64,000 bases of DNA from the NCBI GenBank assembly GCA_028274465.1, contig CM051456.1, positions 1,179,545 through 1,243,544 of the forward strand. Direction: 5' to 3'. A program made the position numbers and the translations under genes. This stretch comes from Plantago ovata. Its lineage: Eukaryota; Streptophyta; Magnoliopsida; Lamiales; Plantaginaceae. The notes under the pieces are model-generated. The model was not told the DNA's origin and did not search any database. It worked only from the letters and a program-made list of their open reading frames with translations. Shown piece after piece: positions 1-13,224 of the stretch; the first letter of the stretch is position 1, and every line of letters begins with the position of its first letter.

Positions 1-314
1 TAGCAGAAAGAATATAACAATAGTGCCGGAAATTCCATATGAGTGTCAATTTCAGAATGCTTATATAGTCGACAAGTCCGCATGATGTCATATCCTCCCA
101 TTACCAGAGAAAACAGAAAAACTCCTTAACAATAATAACAAATCATGTACCAGAACAACAAATTTCAGTTTCATTTACATTTTTCTCTCACGTTTCATTA
201 GGCTTCTTCATCTCCACATTTTTACATAAGGCTTTACGTAGTTAGGCACCTAATATTGCTTAAACTATGCCAAATCTACGACAAAACAGAACTACAGAAG
301 TACCAAAATCATAC
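1..314 (-). other. Intron 1 of the GALT gene (partial)
   Basis: Follows the donor at 314/313 on the minus strand and continues beyond the window. The same intron sequence, with small indels, follows the pseudogene copy of exon 1 at about 27245-27590. This shows that the pseudogene arose by DNA duplication and not through a spliced RNA. Confidence 0.8.
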
Positions 315-1188
315 CTAGTGTGTCGTCATCAATCTTGGATGGTACACCGTCACACCTCTGAGCTGTTCCCCATTGCATTCTGTAACACGTATTTTGCTCA
401 ATAACGGGTTGACCACTCCAGTCTCCTCTCAAACGAGGATTCAAGTGCAAAATCTTTGGCGGATCCTCCCCATCAACAGACTTCAGTCCTTGCAATTCAA
501 CGATAAACTGTGAAACATGTACCAGCCCGTCATCGACTCTTGCTTTAACAGCCCGTCGAACATACTCTTTGTGTGCATAACGTGGAGATCCAGTTATCGT
601 AACAGAAGAACCTGCTGCAAGACCACATGGCAGGAAAACAACAATATCACCACTCTTAGTAAGCTCTTCTCCATTCATTGCAATCCCTGTAGGGCATGAC
701 TCTGATTTCCCCTCAAGTACGGTGCTCATTTCGATTTTGTTTTCATCATACTTGCTCAATTCTCCCCATGCCTTCGAACCCAATGTCCAAGCCTCATCCA
801 CCATTCCTTCTAGATTAGATGAGTTACTTATCGTAATCCTATTCATTCGCCTCAATACATCAGCAGTAATTCGACCATATTTTTTACTACCATCTTCACT
901 CTCCTCCGTGGCATTATTTTGAGCCTTTGACAAACCACCCCGATTTTCACCCTTTTGTACATGGTGAGATTCATTGAAAGAAACAGCACCAGCATGTAAT
1001 TCATCATCTCCAAAAGATAACCCCTCATAACCAACATTACTATTATCATCACCGAAAACAGATGAACTCTCCAAAAAATCCGGGAACTTGAAGAAAATAA
1101 GAGTCAAGTACAACAAAGCTGCACCGAACAAAATATACAAAAGGCCGAACCTCCTCCCACTTGAAGGCTCACCTTTCAATCTCCTCAT
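315..1188 (-). CDS. Hydroxyproline O-galactosyltransferase (GALT type), first coding exon, partial gene
   Basis: Golgi enzyme family that adds the first galactose to hydroxyproline of arabinogalactan proteins (family knowledge). Seen: 291 codons plus one base on the minus strand. The start is the ATG at 1188, since the two codons before it begin with GTG, not ATG. The basic start (MRRLKGEPSSGRR) is followed by one hydrophobic segment (about residues 15-33), a type II membrane anchor. A low-complexity stem runs to about residue 150. A galectin-like domain follows (SCPTGIAMNG, VVFLPCGLAAGSS, VSQFIVELQGLKSVDGEDPP, RLRGDWSGQPVIEQNTCYRM). The exon ends at 315 at a consensus donor (CTAG|GTATGA), and positions 1-314 are intron. 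The catalytic galactosyltransferase exons lie off the left edge. A decayed paralog is at 26.3-28.1 kb. GALT2, GALT5 and GALT6 cannot be told apart from this exon. Confidence 0.9.
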
Positions 1189-3212
1189 TATCACAGACTA
1201 CTAACATACAAGAACCGGGGAATATATAAGCCGCCTCATAAATCTTACTAACATCCACACTTGTGCAAACTAACTTGCCAGCAATATCTCAAGGCCTAAA
1301 AAGACAGAGACCGAAATAAATCCATGAGCATATCAAGATAAAGATTACAATTAGATAGATAGACTTAGTGAAAGCCTTAACAGAAACTGAAATAGGCCAA
1401 ACAGCATATGAAGAAAAAATCTCATTTTGATAGAGAAATTAAACCAGAGCACAAAAACAAAAACAAACCCATGAGCATATCAACAAAAAGATCACATTTT
1501 GATGCATAAATTGAAAGTGAAAGTAGAGTATAAAACTTACCAGGATATATTTGCAGAAAAAGGTTTAGGAAAAAGTTAAAACCCAACAAGAAAGGGTGAT
1601 GGATTGATTAAAAACAAGAACCCTAATTTTGCTGCAGGAAAAAATAAAGGGAAAGTATCAATCAATCAAATCAATAAACCCAGAAGACAATACAAATAGA
1701 TAGTTTCAAGTGAAAGCTAACAATATATAATACTTACAGAAATTGTACTCCTATTACGTGTTACTGTAAATCTACGTCAAGGAGTGAAGTTGACTGCTTA
1801 CTTTCTTCTTCAAGTTTTCTGATTCCACCAAACTATGCTACAGTGGACTAATGGAGATAGATTCTGGACGTGGAAGGAAACTGGAAAGGCAAATTGTAGC
1901 GGCTAAAAAAGATGGTACTACTGTAATAGTTATTTGCCAATCAGGCCATGTAGAATGCTAGAATTCATATCTTCCTCTGTTTTTAATGGTTTTTCTTCTT
2001 CACCCTTTTGTTTTGTGTCCTTACCGTCATTCGGGCCGGGCCACCTAAGGCCGGTCCATTGAAGAGGTGGGCTTCTTCTTATCTGGGCCGAGCTTTTTAC
2101 AAGATATTCAGATCGAGAGACGACCCATAGCCTGGTTATATATATATGGGGTGTCCCGTCCTATAAACGGGGCGGTCACAAGTCGGGCAAGAAATGTTTG
2201 GCCCATGTAACCCACTAGATTTAAAGGAACATAATGTTGTCCGAGCCTATTTTAAAATTTAAATGGTCCAAATCGAGTCTATTTTTAGGTGGGTCGGGTT
2301 GTTCTATGACCGTACAAGATAACAGCTATACGTTACGATTTACATAGTACTATATTCGGGTTTAAACCCATTTGATTCCAATGAATGTACTTTGAGATCG
2401 TTATAGGTTCCTCAAACACTTGGGATGGACTCACGACATCATTACATGTCATCAAAGTCAACATTAATTTCATGTACAATACATACGTTATACCGTAATC
2501 CATACATTTGGAACTACACAATGAATCAATTTCCAAACCACTCAAATAGATAATTCTAAATTATTATAGAATTATCAAGTAGGTAATTATATTATAGAAT
2601 TATCTATACAGGTTAAAATGTTATGTAGCTACCAAAATAAGTTGTACATGGAGCTGAAGAGGTTCTTCACCTGGGGGATCTATAAATAAGGTTAACCATT
2701 GATTCCTTATGCAATTTACCATCCCCGTAAAATGCCATCTTAAGTCGTGCAAAAAATTCAAAATATATTATAAAAAGTTAATATAAGAGAGGGTAGGTTT
2801 TATATTAACATCTCTAAGTGTTTGAACTATGCATTCATGAATTCACATACAACTTTTCAGTAACGAATAATTTCCATAAAACATTAAAGTCGTATCATAT
2901 CTAATCTACTACGAGTACTTCTTCTCCGTATAACTTGCACATGGAGTCTAGAGGGCCAAATTTACAATTATGGGTAACCATCGAGTCTTCATACTAATTT
3001 ACCATTTCAGTAAAATCTAAAAGTCGCATTTCTCAGTTTGAAATCGTGAAATAAGTTTTTTTCACTCTATCCTCTACTAGTTTCTTCTTCACTCTGCTCA
3101 GAGCTTAAACCCCAACCTCACTCGAAAACCTCCAAGAATTCTTTCTTTCTTCCCATTTCTATCCAAAAAGCACCAATTGAAGTGCTTAATGCACACCTTA
3201 TACTCCTGAATT
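1189..3212. promoter_or_regulatory. Divergent intergenic region between GALT and pTAC12
   Basis: Two kb between divergently transcribed genes. The GALT leader and promoter should occupy roughly 1190-1900, and the pTAC12 promoter and leader roughly 2600-3212, with a CT-rich stretch just upstream of its ATG. Around 2030-2220 is a GC-rich patch with repeated GGGCCGGGCC-like words, similar in composition to the termini of the hAT element at 18.7-19.9 kb. It may be a hAT remnant, but I could not define its ends. No other gene is seen. Confidence 0.5.
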
Positions 3213-6200
3213 ATGGCTTCAGTATCTCCTTCGTGGTGTTATCAAGGTGATTGCTTGTGTTTCTGCAATTTCCAATTCAAGAATTTTACTACTTTTTTCT
3301 CTTTTTTAATTGACTTTGTATCTCTCTTGTTTCAGATGGAGGATTCAGAACCAGTGTTTCATCAGATGGGTTTATTTCAAGAAAGCCCACAACCAGTCAT
3401 TTAAAGGTTGCTGTCCTTTTTTAATTTGTTTAAGGGATTTTTCCTGTTTTAATTTTTTTAATTATGTATGTAATTTCATGTTCTTACTTTACTAGCTCTC
3501 TATGAGCTTGTACTTAATATTGAATTAGTGATTGCCTTTGTATTGGAAGTGTAAAGTTTTGATTTTTGATTACATGGCATTATGATTTATGAAGTTTATC
3601 TGAAATTAAATATGATTTCGAGGCTACACCAAGACTCATTTGTTTGTCTAAGAATTGTACTATCTTGACCTTCGATAAGTGCACTTATCCGAGACTAGTA
3701 AGAACCGTGGAATTGTAGTAGTTGGTTGATTATTGTTCTTAGATTGTGTTGCACCATATGCGTTGTGTATTTGGATGCATGGTCTTTGTTAGAGATTAGA
3801 GTCTGCTGAATGACTGATTAAATTTGTCGACTAATGTGTCCTACTATTATGAAGCTTATAGCTTGTTGGTTTGCTGAATGTTATCTGACCCGCGGAGCAT
3901 TTGAAATGTACTTGCCAAGGCTAGTAGGATCATGGAGTAGAGAAAATACTGCTCTTTCGTTATTACTCCGATCATGTTCCTATCTGGCTTACAATAATTA
4001 TATGCTGTTTGTTATAAATCTCAGTATGCACTGTGCGGAACATGGCTGACAAAGTTTGTGAACTGTGCTTTAGTTAATGCTTACCGTTCATATAGTTTAG
4101 TTTTGTGGGCTTTATTGTTAATGTTGTTTCTCTGGTCTCTCTAGATATCGTTTTCAGGTCCCAATCCTCCATCAATATGGAAATTTAAAGTTGGCACGAG
4201 CAGTCCACTCCAAAAGCCTCGTCCGCTTCCTTGTGTAAAGTGTGAGAAAACTGATAAGGAGGGCAATTACAAGGATGTAAGAGTTGAGCGTTATCCATAC
4301 GACAGCTACATGGACTCCACGTCTGGGGAGATGGAGCCAGCTTCTGGGGCCCGTGCAAGTATTCCAGGGGAGAACTTATGGCCAGAAGGCACGTCCAGTC
4401 GGGTGAGAGCAGCCAATGCTCCCGAACCGACTGGTGTGTCAACTGGGAAGCCTTCGTTTGGGAAAAATCCAGGAAGTAGGCGAAAAAAGAATAAGACGGC
4501 GGCATCAGCTTCTGAATCTTCAGTTATGAGTGTGGTTGAAAGTGATTCAGCGGAATCTGAGTCTCCTGAGGATTCATTGGTGTCTGACTATGTAGTTTAC
4601 CAAACAGAAGCCGAGGAAGAACAGTTGACTGGTTATGACTTGGACAAGAAGGTTGGAAATCCCCACCCGTTCATTGATCCAAAAGTTAAGAAGCCAATAG
4701 AAGACACACTAACAAGTGAAGAACTGTGGTGGAACTGGAGGAAGCCCGAGAAAGAACAATGGTCGAGATGGCAAAGGCGGAGACCTGATGTTGAGACGGT
4801 AAGTACCTTGTTTATATTTCCTGGCAAAAATATAAATCTTTATTAAAACTTATTAGTGATTTTTGGAGCCAACTGACACATACCAAACTTGCAGGTATTT
4901 CTCAAAGCTATGGCAGAGACTGGGCAAGTGAAGCTTTATGGAGAAGAACCAACGCTTACTGAATGTGCACTCTTTAGAGCTAGAAGACATCTTTATAAAC
5001 AAGAAAGGTATGACATTATTACCGGTACTACCAAAATACTCCATCCAAAGTTTTGCTACTGTTTCTGGACACTGCTGTCCTTAAATGGTGCTTCCGCCAT
5101 CTTAAAAATACTGGGACAATTTTACATGTTATGCAGTTATAGGATTTGCTCAGATTAAGTTTAATGGACTAATTTGGCTGTATTAAATAAGCATTGATTT
5201 TCTATAGTTAATTGAGTGAAAAACTGAAAATTAAATATAAACTTCGGTATATGTGTTTTATCACTAATTTTGAACTTTACAGGGTAAATATGTCAAACTG
5301 GTAACAAGTACATACCTAAACATAGCAAGTGCTGATTATTTGGGTTAACTATTTGGATTAAGTTAATGGGGAAATTTATATAAATGGCATGTAGGGTTGA
5401 GGCAGAAGACGAAAAACTGGCAAGAATAGGCCCTATGGCATACTATTCGGAGTGGGTGTCAGCTTGGAAAAAAGACACTTCCCGTGAAGCGGTGCAAAAA
5501 CATTATGAAGAGACTGGTGAAGATGAGAGCACCCAACTCATCAAGATGTTCATGCATCAAACTGATCGTGAATATCGTATAATGATAGGCACTGATAGCC
5601 GTGTTCGTCGTGATCCACTAGCAATGAGAATGCGGGAAGATCAAATAAAACAAAGTATATATATTCTTACGTTTATCGCTTTTTCATTATCCCATTTTGT
5701 AATTTAGCTTGCCATGCCCACATTTTTGCAGCCAGCAATATACTTATACAAGAAGCATCGGATTTCACAAGTACATGAATAATAAACAAACTGTGGAATT
5801 TCACGGCGTATTATCTGTTTTAATTTGCCTCATGATCTCCTGATTTTGCAGTATGGGGTGGAGATCCTGTTTATCCAACAATAAACTATATTCAGGATCC
5901 AGATGAGGTGATAGATTACAGGGGTCCGGAGTTTCACGAACCAACTCCAAACATGGTTGATTATCTTAAAGAGGTTTGTGAGACTTCACAATCTATGTTC
6001 TCTTTTTACTTTAATATCGAATACTATAACTTTCATACTTGAGCATTTTTTTCCACTCTTTCATACTATGTCCGAATGTGTATTGTAAATTTGTAATACC
6101 TGGTCTGAAACTGTGTTGCATATGTTGCAAGTTTAAGTTTTCTCAAGTAGTGGGAAGAATCGTCTTCCCTTACATGTAAGGAATATAATTGTTAAGGCAG

Positions 6201-7162
6201 TACTTTAGCTAGTTTTCCATCATGTTTGGCACTTTGGCTACACTTTTGTGCTTTTCACAGATTTTAGAACAATATGAAGTCCATGGCAAGCAATTTGAAA
6301 TCTGTGTTATTAGCACCAAAATGCCTTTACAACTAATGAGCACCCAATATTGACTTGATCACTGAATCTGCTGTGTCTCAAAATATTGACTTTGTCTGCT
6401 ACACAATCTGATATAACCTTCTGTATCAGCAGTTACAATTTTGCTTCAAGACCTTACGAGTTTACTACACTATAAGTCATATTTTCTACTATTCTAACAA
6501 TGTATTTGAAACGTGTTATCAGAGTGGGAAACTTATATCAAGAGATGATCTTGAGAAGTTGTTGACTAAAGAGAAAACAGAAGAAGAGGATGTAAGTTTG
6601 CAGCAAAATCTTCTTTTGTGTGATTTAGTGATTTGCTATGAAAGTTTTACATGTTTCTCATTGTGTACTCATTTATTGTTTCTGCACGGCAATAGATGAC
6701 AGATATGGATGATGCTATGGCACGGGCAGTGGACATAGGAGAAAATGATGTGAGATCATCACTTCCTATTTTGCACCGAATAAATTATTTTTTCAGTTCT
6801 TTTTTATTTTTTTTATTATTTAACAACTGGTACCATCATCTTGACTACAGGATGAAGGAGAAGACAGTGAGGCCAAAGAGGGTGAAGGAAAAGTCGAGAA
6901 AATTACACGTAATTGGAGTATACTGAAAAACAATGCAGACTTGGGCAAATCCAAGGTAATTTGACATTCTATAATGAAGGCGAATGCAGGGACATATGTG
7001 ATCGAGTTATGTACCAGAGAATATAAACGACCTAACATTTTTCCACATTTTCAGTCTCAAGCAAAACCAAAGCCGAAAAAGGACGTATCTCTAGAGGAGG
7101 CAATAGATGAATCTGAGAACTTGACAGACTTCCTGTTAGACTTTGATGCAAAAGATGAGTAA
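3213..7162 (+). CDS. PTAC12: HEMERA / pTAC12 / PAP5, plastid transcription and phytochrome-signalling protein
   Basis: Component of the plastid-encoded RNA polymerase complex (PAP5). It also acts in the nucleus as a phytochrome-signalling co-activator (family knowledge). Ten exons join in frame with GT..AG borders: 3213-3246, 3336-3406, 4145-4798, 4895-5007, 5395-5654, 5852-5973, 6523-6591, 6696-6749, 6851-6955, 7055-7162. They give 529 aa, close to the 527 aa I recall for Arabidopsis. Seen: a Ser-rich N-terminus suited to a plastid transit peptide; an acidic middle (about residues 155-200); WRKPEKEQWSRWQRRRP (about 235-250); a conserved block YYSEWVSAWKKDTSREA through DPLAMRMREDQIKQ (about 300-375); WGGDPVYP; an acidic C-terminal third; and a C-terminal ENLTDFLLDF matching the transactivation motif known in HEMERA. 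No break is seen. The exon 2/3 junction is the least certain. Confidence 0.96.
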
Positions 7163-7816
7163 CTTGTTTGTCAAGTCACAACGATTATGATCAAAGAGAC
7201 TACGTGTAGATGTGAAAAGGCACGAGTTCGACTTCAGTCCACTAGGCTACTAAGGTCTTGATGTAGGTTTGACCCATTTTGGTTCTGGACTGAATTGCTC
7301 AGGTAATGCAGTGTATAATTTGGTTTCAGAGTAATGTAGAAATGGAATCCCAGATGTAATGTATACATACTACAATTGATCTGCTTGTTTGAAACAGATC
7401 AGTTGTCTTTTTAGATTTTTTAGATGTGATCTTTGTAACATATTACAATTGAAGTGCCCTGTGATTCGTCTGAAACAACAGTGCTATTCATTTCCTTATG
7501 TTTTACATTTTCGTCTCTCATTCATTCAGTTTTGTGCTGTATTTGACGTACAGCACAAAAGGGTGCTCCGAACTATGAGAATGGTATCTTGCATTTTCCC
7601 CACAATGATCTTTGCTTTTGCTTTAATACCTTTCCCTTTACACGTTAGGCATAAATTAAGTTAAACTAAGAGAATCGTATTGCATTTCCCCTGCAATCAT
7701 CTTTGCTTCTAAACCTATCTTAGCTCCCTGATTCCTTTGACTTCTAACTTTCCATTCCATACCCTCTCTTTGTTTACCTATCTATCTTCAACTACCTAAT
7801 TGTATCAACGAAAGAA
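7163..7816. other. pTAC12 3' region and NLR pseudogene promoter
   Basis: The pTAC12 3' UTR should lie in the first 300 bases or so. A perfect 11-bp inverted repeat (TTTTGTGCTGT, 7530-7540, and its complement at 7550-7560) separated by 9 bases could form a hairpin. The last 150 bases are CT-rich and form the leader of the NLR pseudogene. No other gene is seen. Confidence 0.5.
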
Positions 7817-10800
7817 ATGGCTGAACAAGTTGCTGCTGATGCCCTTACATTCTTGCTGCAAAATCTGTTTTCAATGGTGTCGGAAGAGATGAAGCTTGTA
7901 CGAGGTTTCAAGAAGGATCTGGCAAATCTGGGAGAGTCACTAAGCAGGACCCAAGCGTTTCTACGTGATGCTGAGAAGAAAGAAATCATCAGCGATGCTG
8001 TGAAAGAGTGGCTAAAGCAGCTCGAAGATGTGGCTTTTGAAGGCGATGATGTCCTGGATGAAATCAACTACTACCATCTCCAGCTCCAGCAAAAGAAGAA
8101 CAACCAGGAGACCCAAAAGGTACGTTGCTCCAGCTTCTCATCTGGTTGTCGTAGCATGCGTTTCCGTAGAAAGATGGCTTATAAGATCAAGGGTCTTATT
8201 AGCAAGTTAGAGGCTATTAACAAAGATGCTAGGGACAAACATCTTGTAGAAAAAGTTGAGGATGCACGTGATGCAATTGTTGTTGGATCAGTTGAAACTG
8301 ACTCATTTTCTATTGAGAAAAACATTGTTGGGAGAGAAAATGATGCGGAGGAGATAATTAGCGTCATAATGAATTCTCCGCAAGAGGAAACAATTTCTGT
8401 AATTCCTATTGTTGGCATGTGGTCTAGGCAAGACCACTCTGGCTCGAAAAATATTCCATCATTTTGATAAAACAACTCATTTTGATGAACGGATATGGGT
8501 GTGTGTTTCTTTCAAGTTTGATGAATTGAGTTTATTCCAACTCATTCTCAAAACATTAACCGGAGATACCATAGGTGATGGTGTAGGAGTCAAAGAGGTT
8601 TTGCTACGCAAAATTCAAGAGAGTTTGAAAAGTAAAAGGTACTTGCTTGTTCTCGATGACGTCTGGACTAAAGACTCTAAGAAGTGGGGGGATTTTGTGA
8701 ATTCCTTGTCAGGAGTTAGTGACGTCAAGCAAAATGTGATCATTGTTACTACCAGAGAGACAGATGTTGCTTCAATGGTCCAAACAATTCGTCCGTACCG
8801 TTTAAGCAGCTTGTCAGAAGATGATTGCTGGTCTATAATATCGGCAAGAACCTTATCAAGAGTGGATGACCCACTTGAATTTGAAGAAATAGGAAAATCC
8901 ATTGCCCGACAGTGTGGTGGTTTGCCTCTAGCTGCTGATGGGTTAGGAGGCCTATTATGCGGTAAGCCAAAGTCTGAGTGGTCTTCCATTCTAAAGAATC
9001 AACTCTCAAGCTTCGGACCAAATGAGAGTCTTGTTCTCAAAATTTTGAAGTTAAGCTACGATCGTCTACCATCATCATCATTGAAGAGGTGCTTTGCATA
9101 TTGTTCAATGTTCCCTCAAGATTATTTTATTGAAAAGGAATATCTGATCAAGCTTTGGATGGCAGAAGGACTTCTGCCAGCTGATAATCAAGAAAATGAT
9201 TTGGAGTATGTGGGTAATAGGTTCTTCAACCATCTCATGCAAGCATCTTTGTTCCAAGATCCCTATCGAGATGATTATGGGAACATAACGCATTGTAGAA
9301 TGCACGACCTTGTGCATGATTTAGCATGCTTAGTTTCTGGAAGGAGGGGTGAGAGGGCCAACACGAATAAACTCCGATATCTTTATGTAGACACGGATGA
9401 AAAGAGTTGTGTCTCAAGAGAACAAGCAAGATATATCCGCACTCTCATCCTCAGTCGTAAAGTTGAAGAGACATTTTTCTCTGGCATCAACTTCCGCCGC
9501 TTGCATGCTCTGACAATTGGAAGTTGGAATATCAAAGTGCTACCAACTGAAATCGGAAATCAAATACACTTGAGATTTCTTGACATCTCTCATACAGAGA
9601 TCGAGAAGTTACCCGATTCTGTATGCAAACTCTTCAACTTGGAGGTTCTTATGGTTCCAGATCGTGTGAAGAAGCTTCCAGATGGAATAACTAACTTGGT
9701 TAAAATGAGACATATCTCCACATTGATGATACAAAATTGCCTCCTGGGATAGGGAAATTGACTTCTCTTCGAACGTTGCCAAATTACAGAGTGTGGATTG
9801 AAGAAGGTTGCAGAATTGGAGAGCTCGGATATTTAAAGAATCTCAAAGGAGAACTGAATATTCACAAGCTTGAATGGGTAAGCGGTGAAGCAGAGGCAGA
9901 GCAAGCACACCTGTTTGGGAAGCCAGGCATTTTCAAGCTGATTTTGGCGTGGAAGGAATCAAGTGAAAGTGATAAGAATGTTCTGGAAGGCCTTCAACCA
10001 CACTCCAATCTGAAGTGTTTGGAGAAGGAGGTAGGTACTTACCTTTGTGGGCTAAGGAAATGAGATTCAATAACATGACAGAGATAAAGATCAAATACTG
10101 CCATCAATGTGAAGAAATTCCATATCTTGGCCACCTCCCATGTCTCAAGCGTCTTGAGTTGGATGGCCTGCTTAATCTGCGTTCTATAGGCCTTTTATTC
10201 TATGGGTTAAAAGACTGTGGCTCATCATCAAGTATGAATGACAGAGTAACTGCATTTCCAGCACTTGAGCAGCTGAAATTGGTTTATTTGCCGAATTTGA
10301 CAGAGTGGGTAGACGTTGGAGAGGGAACTGATGCATTTCCAAACTTGAAAGAGTTGTATATTTCTGGATGTCGCCAACTGAAGAGTGCTCCTAGTTGCTT
10401 TCCACGCCTAGAAAGATTGCATATTCATTACACGAGCATTGATTTTTCAGCGCCAAATGCATTTAGGGGCACAATATCTCTTCGTGAACTCAAAATCTAT
10501 GAGTCGCCAGGACTGATAAATCTTCCATATGAGTTTTCTGTGAATAGCAAGTATCTATCTTCTATATATATATATGGAATTGCTGCAATTTCAGTGGTCT
10601 TGTTCCAATTCCAAGCATGGAGGTCGGCGGCAGTGAATCATCATTTCTCCAACAAGTTTCAAGTATTACTCTTCTTCGGTCTCTCAAGGATTCGATTAGT
10701 GAGTATGTGCAATGGCACCAACATCAGTCCCTTCGAGAGTTATATATATGGAAACAGCCGCATTGGGATTGTCTGCCAGATCAGATTCAACATCTCAGCG

Positions 10801-11129
10801 CTCTGGAAACATTATGTTTGAGTGATATAGGAGTTGAGGCTTTACCAGAATGGCTTGGGAATTTCTCATCTTTGGAAACATTATATATTGGTAATTGTAA
10901 AAAGCTAACGCATTTTCCTTCCGTGGAAGCTATGCAACGCCTTACCAGATTAATTGAATTGAGAATGGACAGATGCCCAATTATGGCGGAGAGGTGCAAA
11001 CAGAAAAGAACATGTTTTTCATGTGCTGCTGATGATTCCGAGTGGCCCAATATTTCTCACATCCCAAAGGTCTGGATTCATGATCGTCCAATTGGCGAGT
11101 ATTTTCATTACTTCACCTTTTCTTTTTGA
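7817..11129 (+). pseudogene. CC-NBS-LRR (RGA-like) disease-resistance gene, frameshifted
   Basis: Family role: intracellular immune receptor with an ATP-dependent NB-ARC switch. Seen in order: an Rx-type coiled coil (start MAEQVAADALTFLLQNLF, 7817; EDVAFEGDDVLDEINYY contains the EDVID-like motif); the P-loop at about 8410-8445; kinase 2 (YLLVLDDVW); RNBS-B (VIIVTTRETDVA); GLPLA (GGLPLAADGLGG); RNBS-D (CFAYCSMFPQDYF); MHD (MHDLVHDLA); then LRRs ending with PNISHIPKVWIHD. No introns. The reading frame changes at least four times: about 8418 (two bases missing inside the P-loop, so one frame stops at 8467 and the rest continues in another), about 9722 (one base missing), about 10020, and about 10580. 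Everything else is well preserved, so inactivation looks fairly recent. Sequencing error is unlikely to explain four lesions, but expression data would settle it. Confidence 0.92.
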
Positions 11130-13224
11130 CTTTTTCTTTTTTAGGATTTTATTTATTATTCAGTTTATCATTAAAAAAAAAAAAAAAGGACTATTGTGTC
11201 TTCATATTGTGTAAGATATATTAATGCCCTCAACTAAAACTTTTTTTTTGTTTTTGTTTTTTAGCATAACCAAAATTTCATTAATATTAAACTAGAGGAG
11301 ACACATCTTGTCGGTGCACCCAGACCGTAATGCCCTAAACTATAATTAAGTAATTAACTGTCATACATGTGAACTGAAGTGTAATTTGAGTCTTTTTCCA
11401 TGCCTAGCCTCTTAATTTCTAGATGTGTGTATATATTTGCGTCTGCTTTGGTTAGCTCTAGCTATGTGATTTGTTCATACGGTAAGGTGTAAGCTATAAC
11501 TAATAATTAAGGGGTACTAATTTCTTCTTGTTTCCGGTGTGTAGATGATGACGATGAATATGTTGGCGATGAAGTTGTTGACGATCTAGATGTTGATCGA
11601 GTTCAAAGAGGTGGAATAATGAGGTCATTGCTAATACTAGTATACTGTACTATTTGTCTCGACCTGATACCCTTTAAGTTCCTCCTTGATTATTATTATG
11701 CTACTTCAAATTATATTACAATGCACTCGGTTTTCTATGTATCTGGATGAGTTCTAAATTTGCTTTTTACACAGGTACTTAAGCAAACTGGCAACTCAAT
11801 TCAACTGTGTACGTCTCAGCGGATAAAATGGTGCAGGGGAACTGTCATTTGGGATCTAACTGTAAGGATTCTTAATCTCTCTTTAAATACTCCATGTATT
11901 GTTGAGTCTGGATTCCATGACATAAATTGGCATCGATCGATTACTGAACTTTATAATCACATTGCGTTGAGCTTTAATCACATAAATTACATCTGGGGAA
12001 AAACTTATGTTCTTCAGAATTATTGTTGACAAACTACTATGTCCATAGATTGAAATAACTTCCTTTGTTTTCATATTCTACTTTAAAGTTCAATGCATGT
12101 TTCATGTCATATTGGTTCTTTTGTATGTTTACATTTTCCTGAAATTCTTTCCTATTTCTGCATGCCTTGTTCTTAATGAGTTTGCATCTTTCTTCCGAGC
12201 TGCTATTCATCAGCTAATGTATTATGAATGATAAGAATCAAACAAAATTGGTCATTCTGGCCTCGACAAGTGCAGGTTAAACCCTTATGTTTTATGTGTA
12301 TTATCACAAATTAAACGTAATAGTGCAGGGGATTTTTAAAACTTAGAAGGGCTAGTGGTGTTTCTTGACAGAGATGCTTGGCAGTTTTGCTCATGCTAGT
12401 ATTTGTTTGCATAGTTCATCATTTATCTCTTTGTCCATTTCAATAAAACTATTAATTATGTTAGGAATCAGTCTTCATGTGATGTGGTTGAAACACTTTG
12501 ACTGACACTGGCTCCTGAGCTCCTCCGCCGTAAGCTGCCATCCTCCTGTACAAGTATCAGTTAAATCCACAACTTGTTCAATATGAGTTTGTCGAAAATT
12601 CAGAAATGTTCTCTGCCTTTCTTAATTTTTTTTTTGAGTGTTTCCATTGCATGCCCTGAAGGTGTTTGATGAAATGCCTGAATGAACCTAACGAACCAGA
12701 ATGTGGTGAGGACCAGGAAACACATGATCATATATTGCCTAAATGTCAGGTCTTTGCAGCTTTAAAATAACAATCGTGTTGGCCTGATTGTCAGCCTTGT
12801 AATGTAATACTGAGTCTGTTGTGGATTAAGGTTTATTATATGGAAAATTTCTGAAAGTTTGTTGATTCTACTACTAATAATGTAGAAAAGACCAATCTTT
12901 TTCACTCTGAATTACTAAGATTTAAGTGATACTGTCAGTAGCCATTGTAATCTGGGAGAGATATGTAAAGTTCTCATGTGCAGATTAGAAGGATTGATCC
13001 TTAATTTGCCAATATAGAGTCCATGGATCAAAATTGCAAAATCCACTTAGAACCAAGTTCGCAAAGTCATACAACCAAAACTAACAATTGTCTGATCATG
13101 TTCTGTAATATGAGTTACAGACTTTCGTGACAGGAGACAGAAGATGAAACGTACGTAAACAAAACCATATCACAGACATTTTCGTGATACAGGTGGGTGA
13201 AATGACTCCTAACAAAAGGCAAAG
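11130..13224. other. NLR 3' region and gene-free spacer
   Basis: At 11544-11600 an acidic run (DDDEYVGDEVVDD in one frame) follows a possible acceptor (GTGTGTAG at 11544). This resembles the acidic tail exon of RGA-type NLRs, but the splice from the broken gene would not be in frame. At about 12640-12720 there is a PPR-like word (KVFDEMPE, followed by a stop) that recurs at 26150-26225. The last 250 bases (from about 12960) match the 3' flanks of the other F-box copies (about 20930-21110 and 29160-29350). No intact gene is seen. Confidence 0.55.

Noticed and set aside
11544..11600. Acidic C-terminal exon of the NLR gene
   Set aside because: The acidic run and an acceptor exist, but the splice from the preceding frame would give an immediate stop. 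Kept only as a note in the spacer entry.
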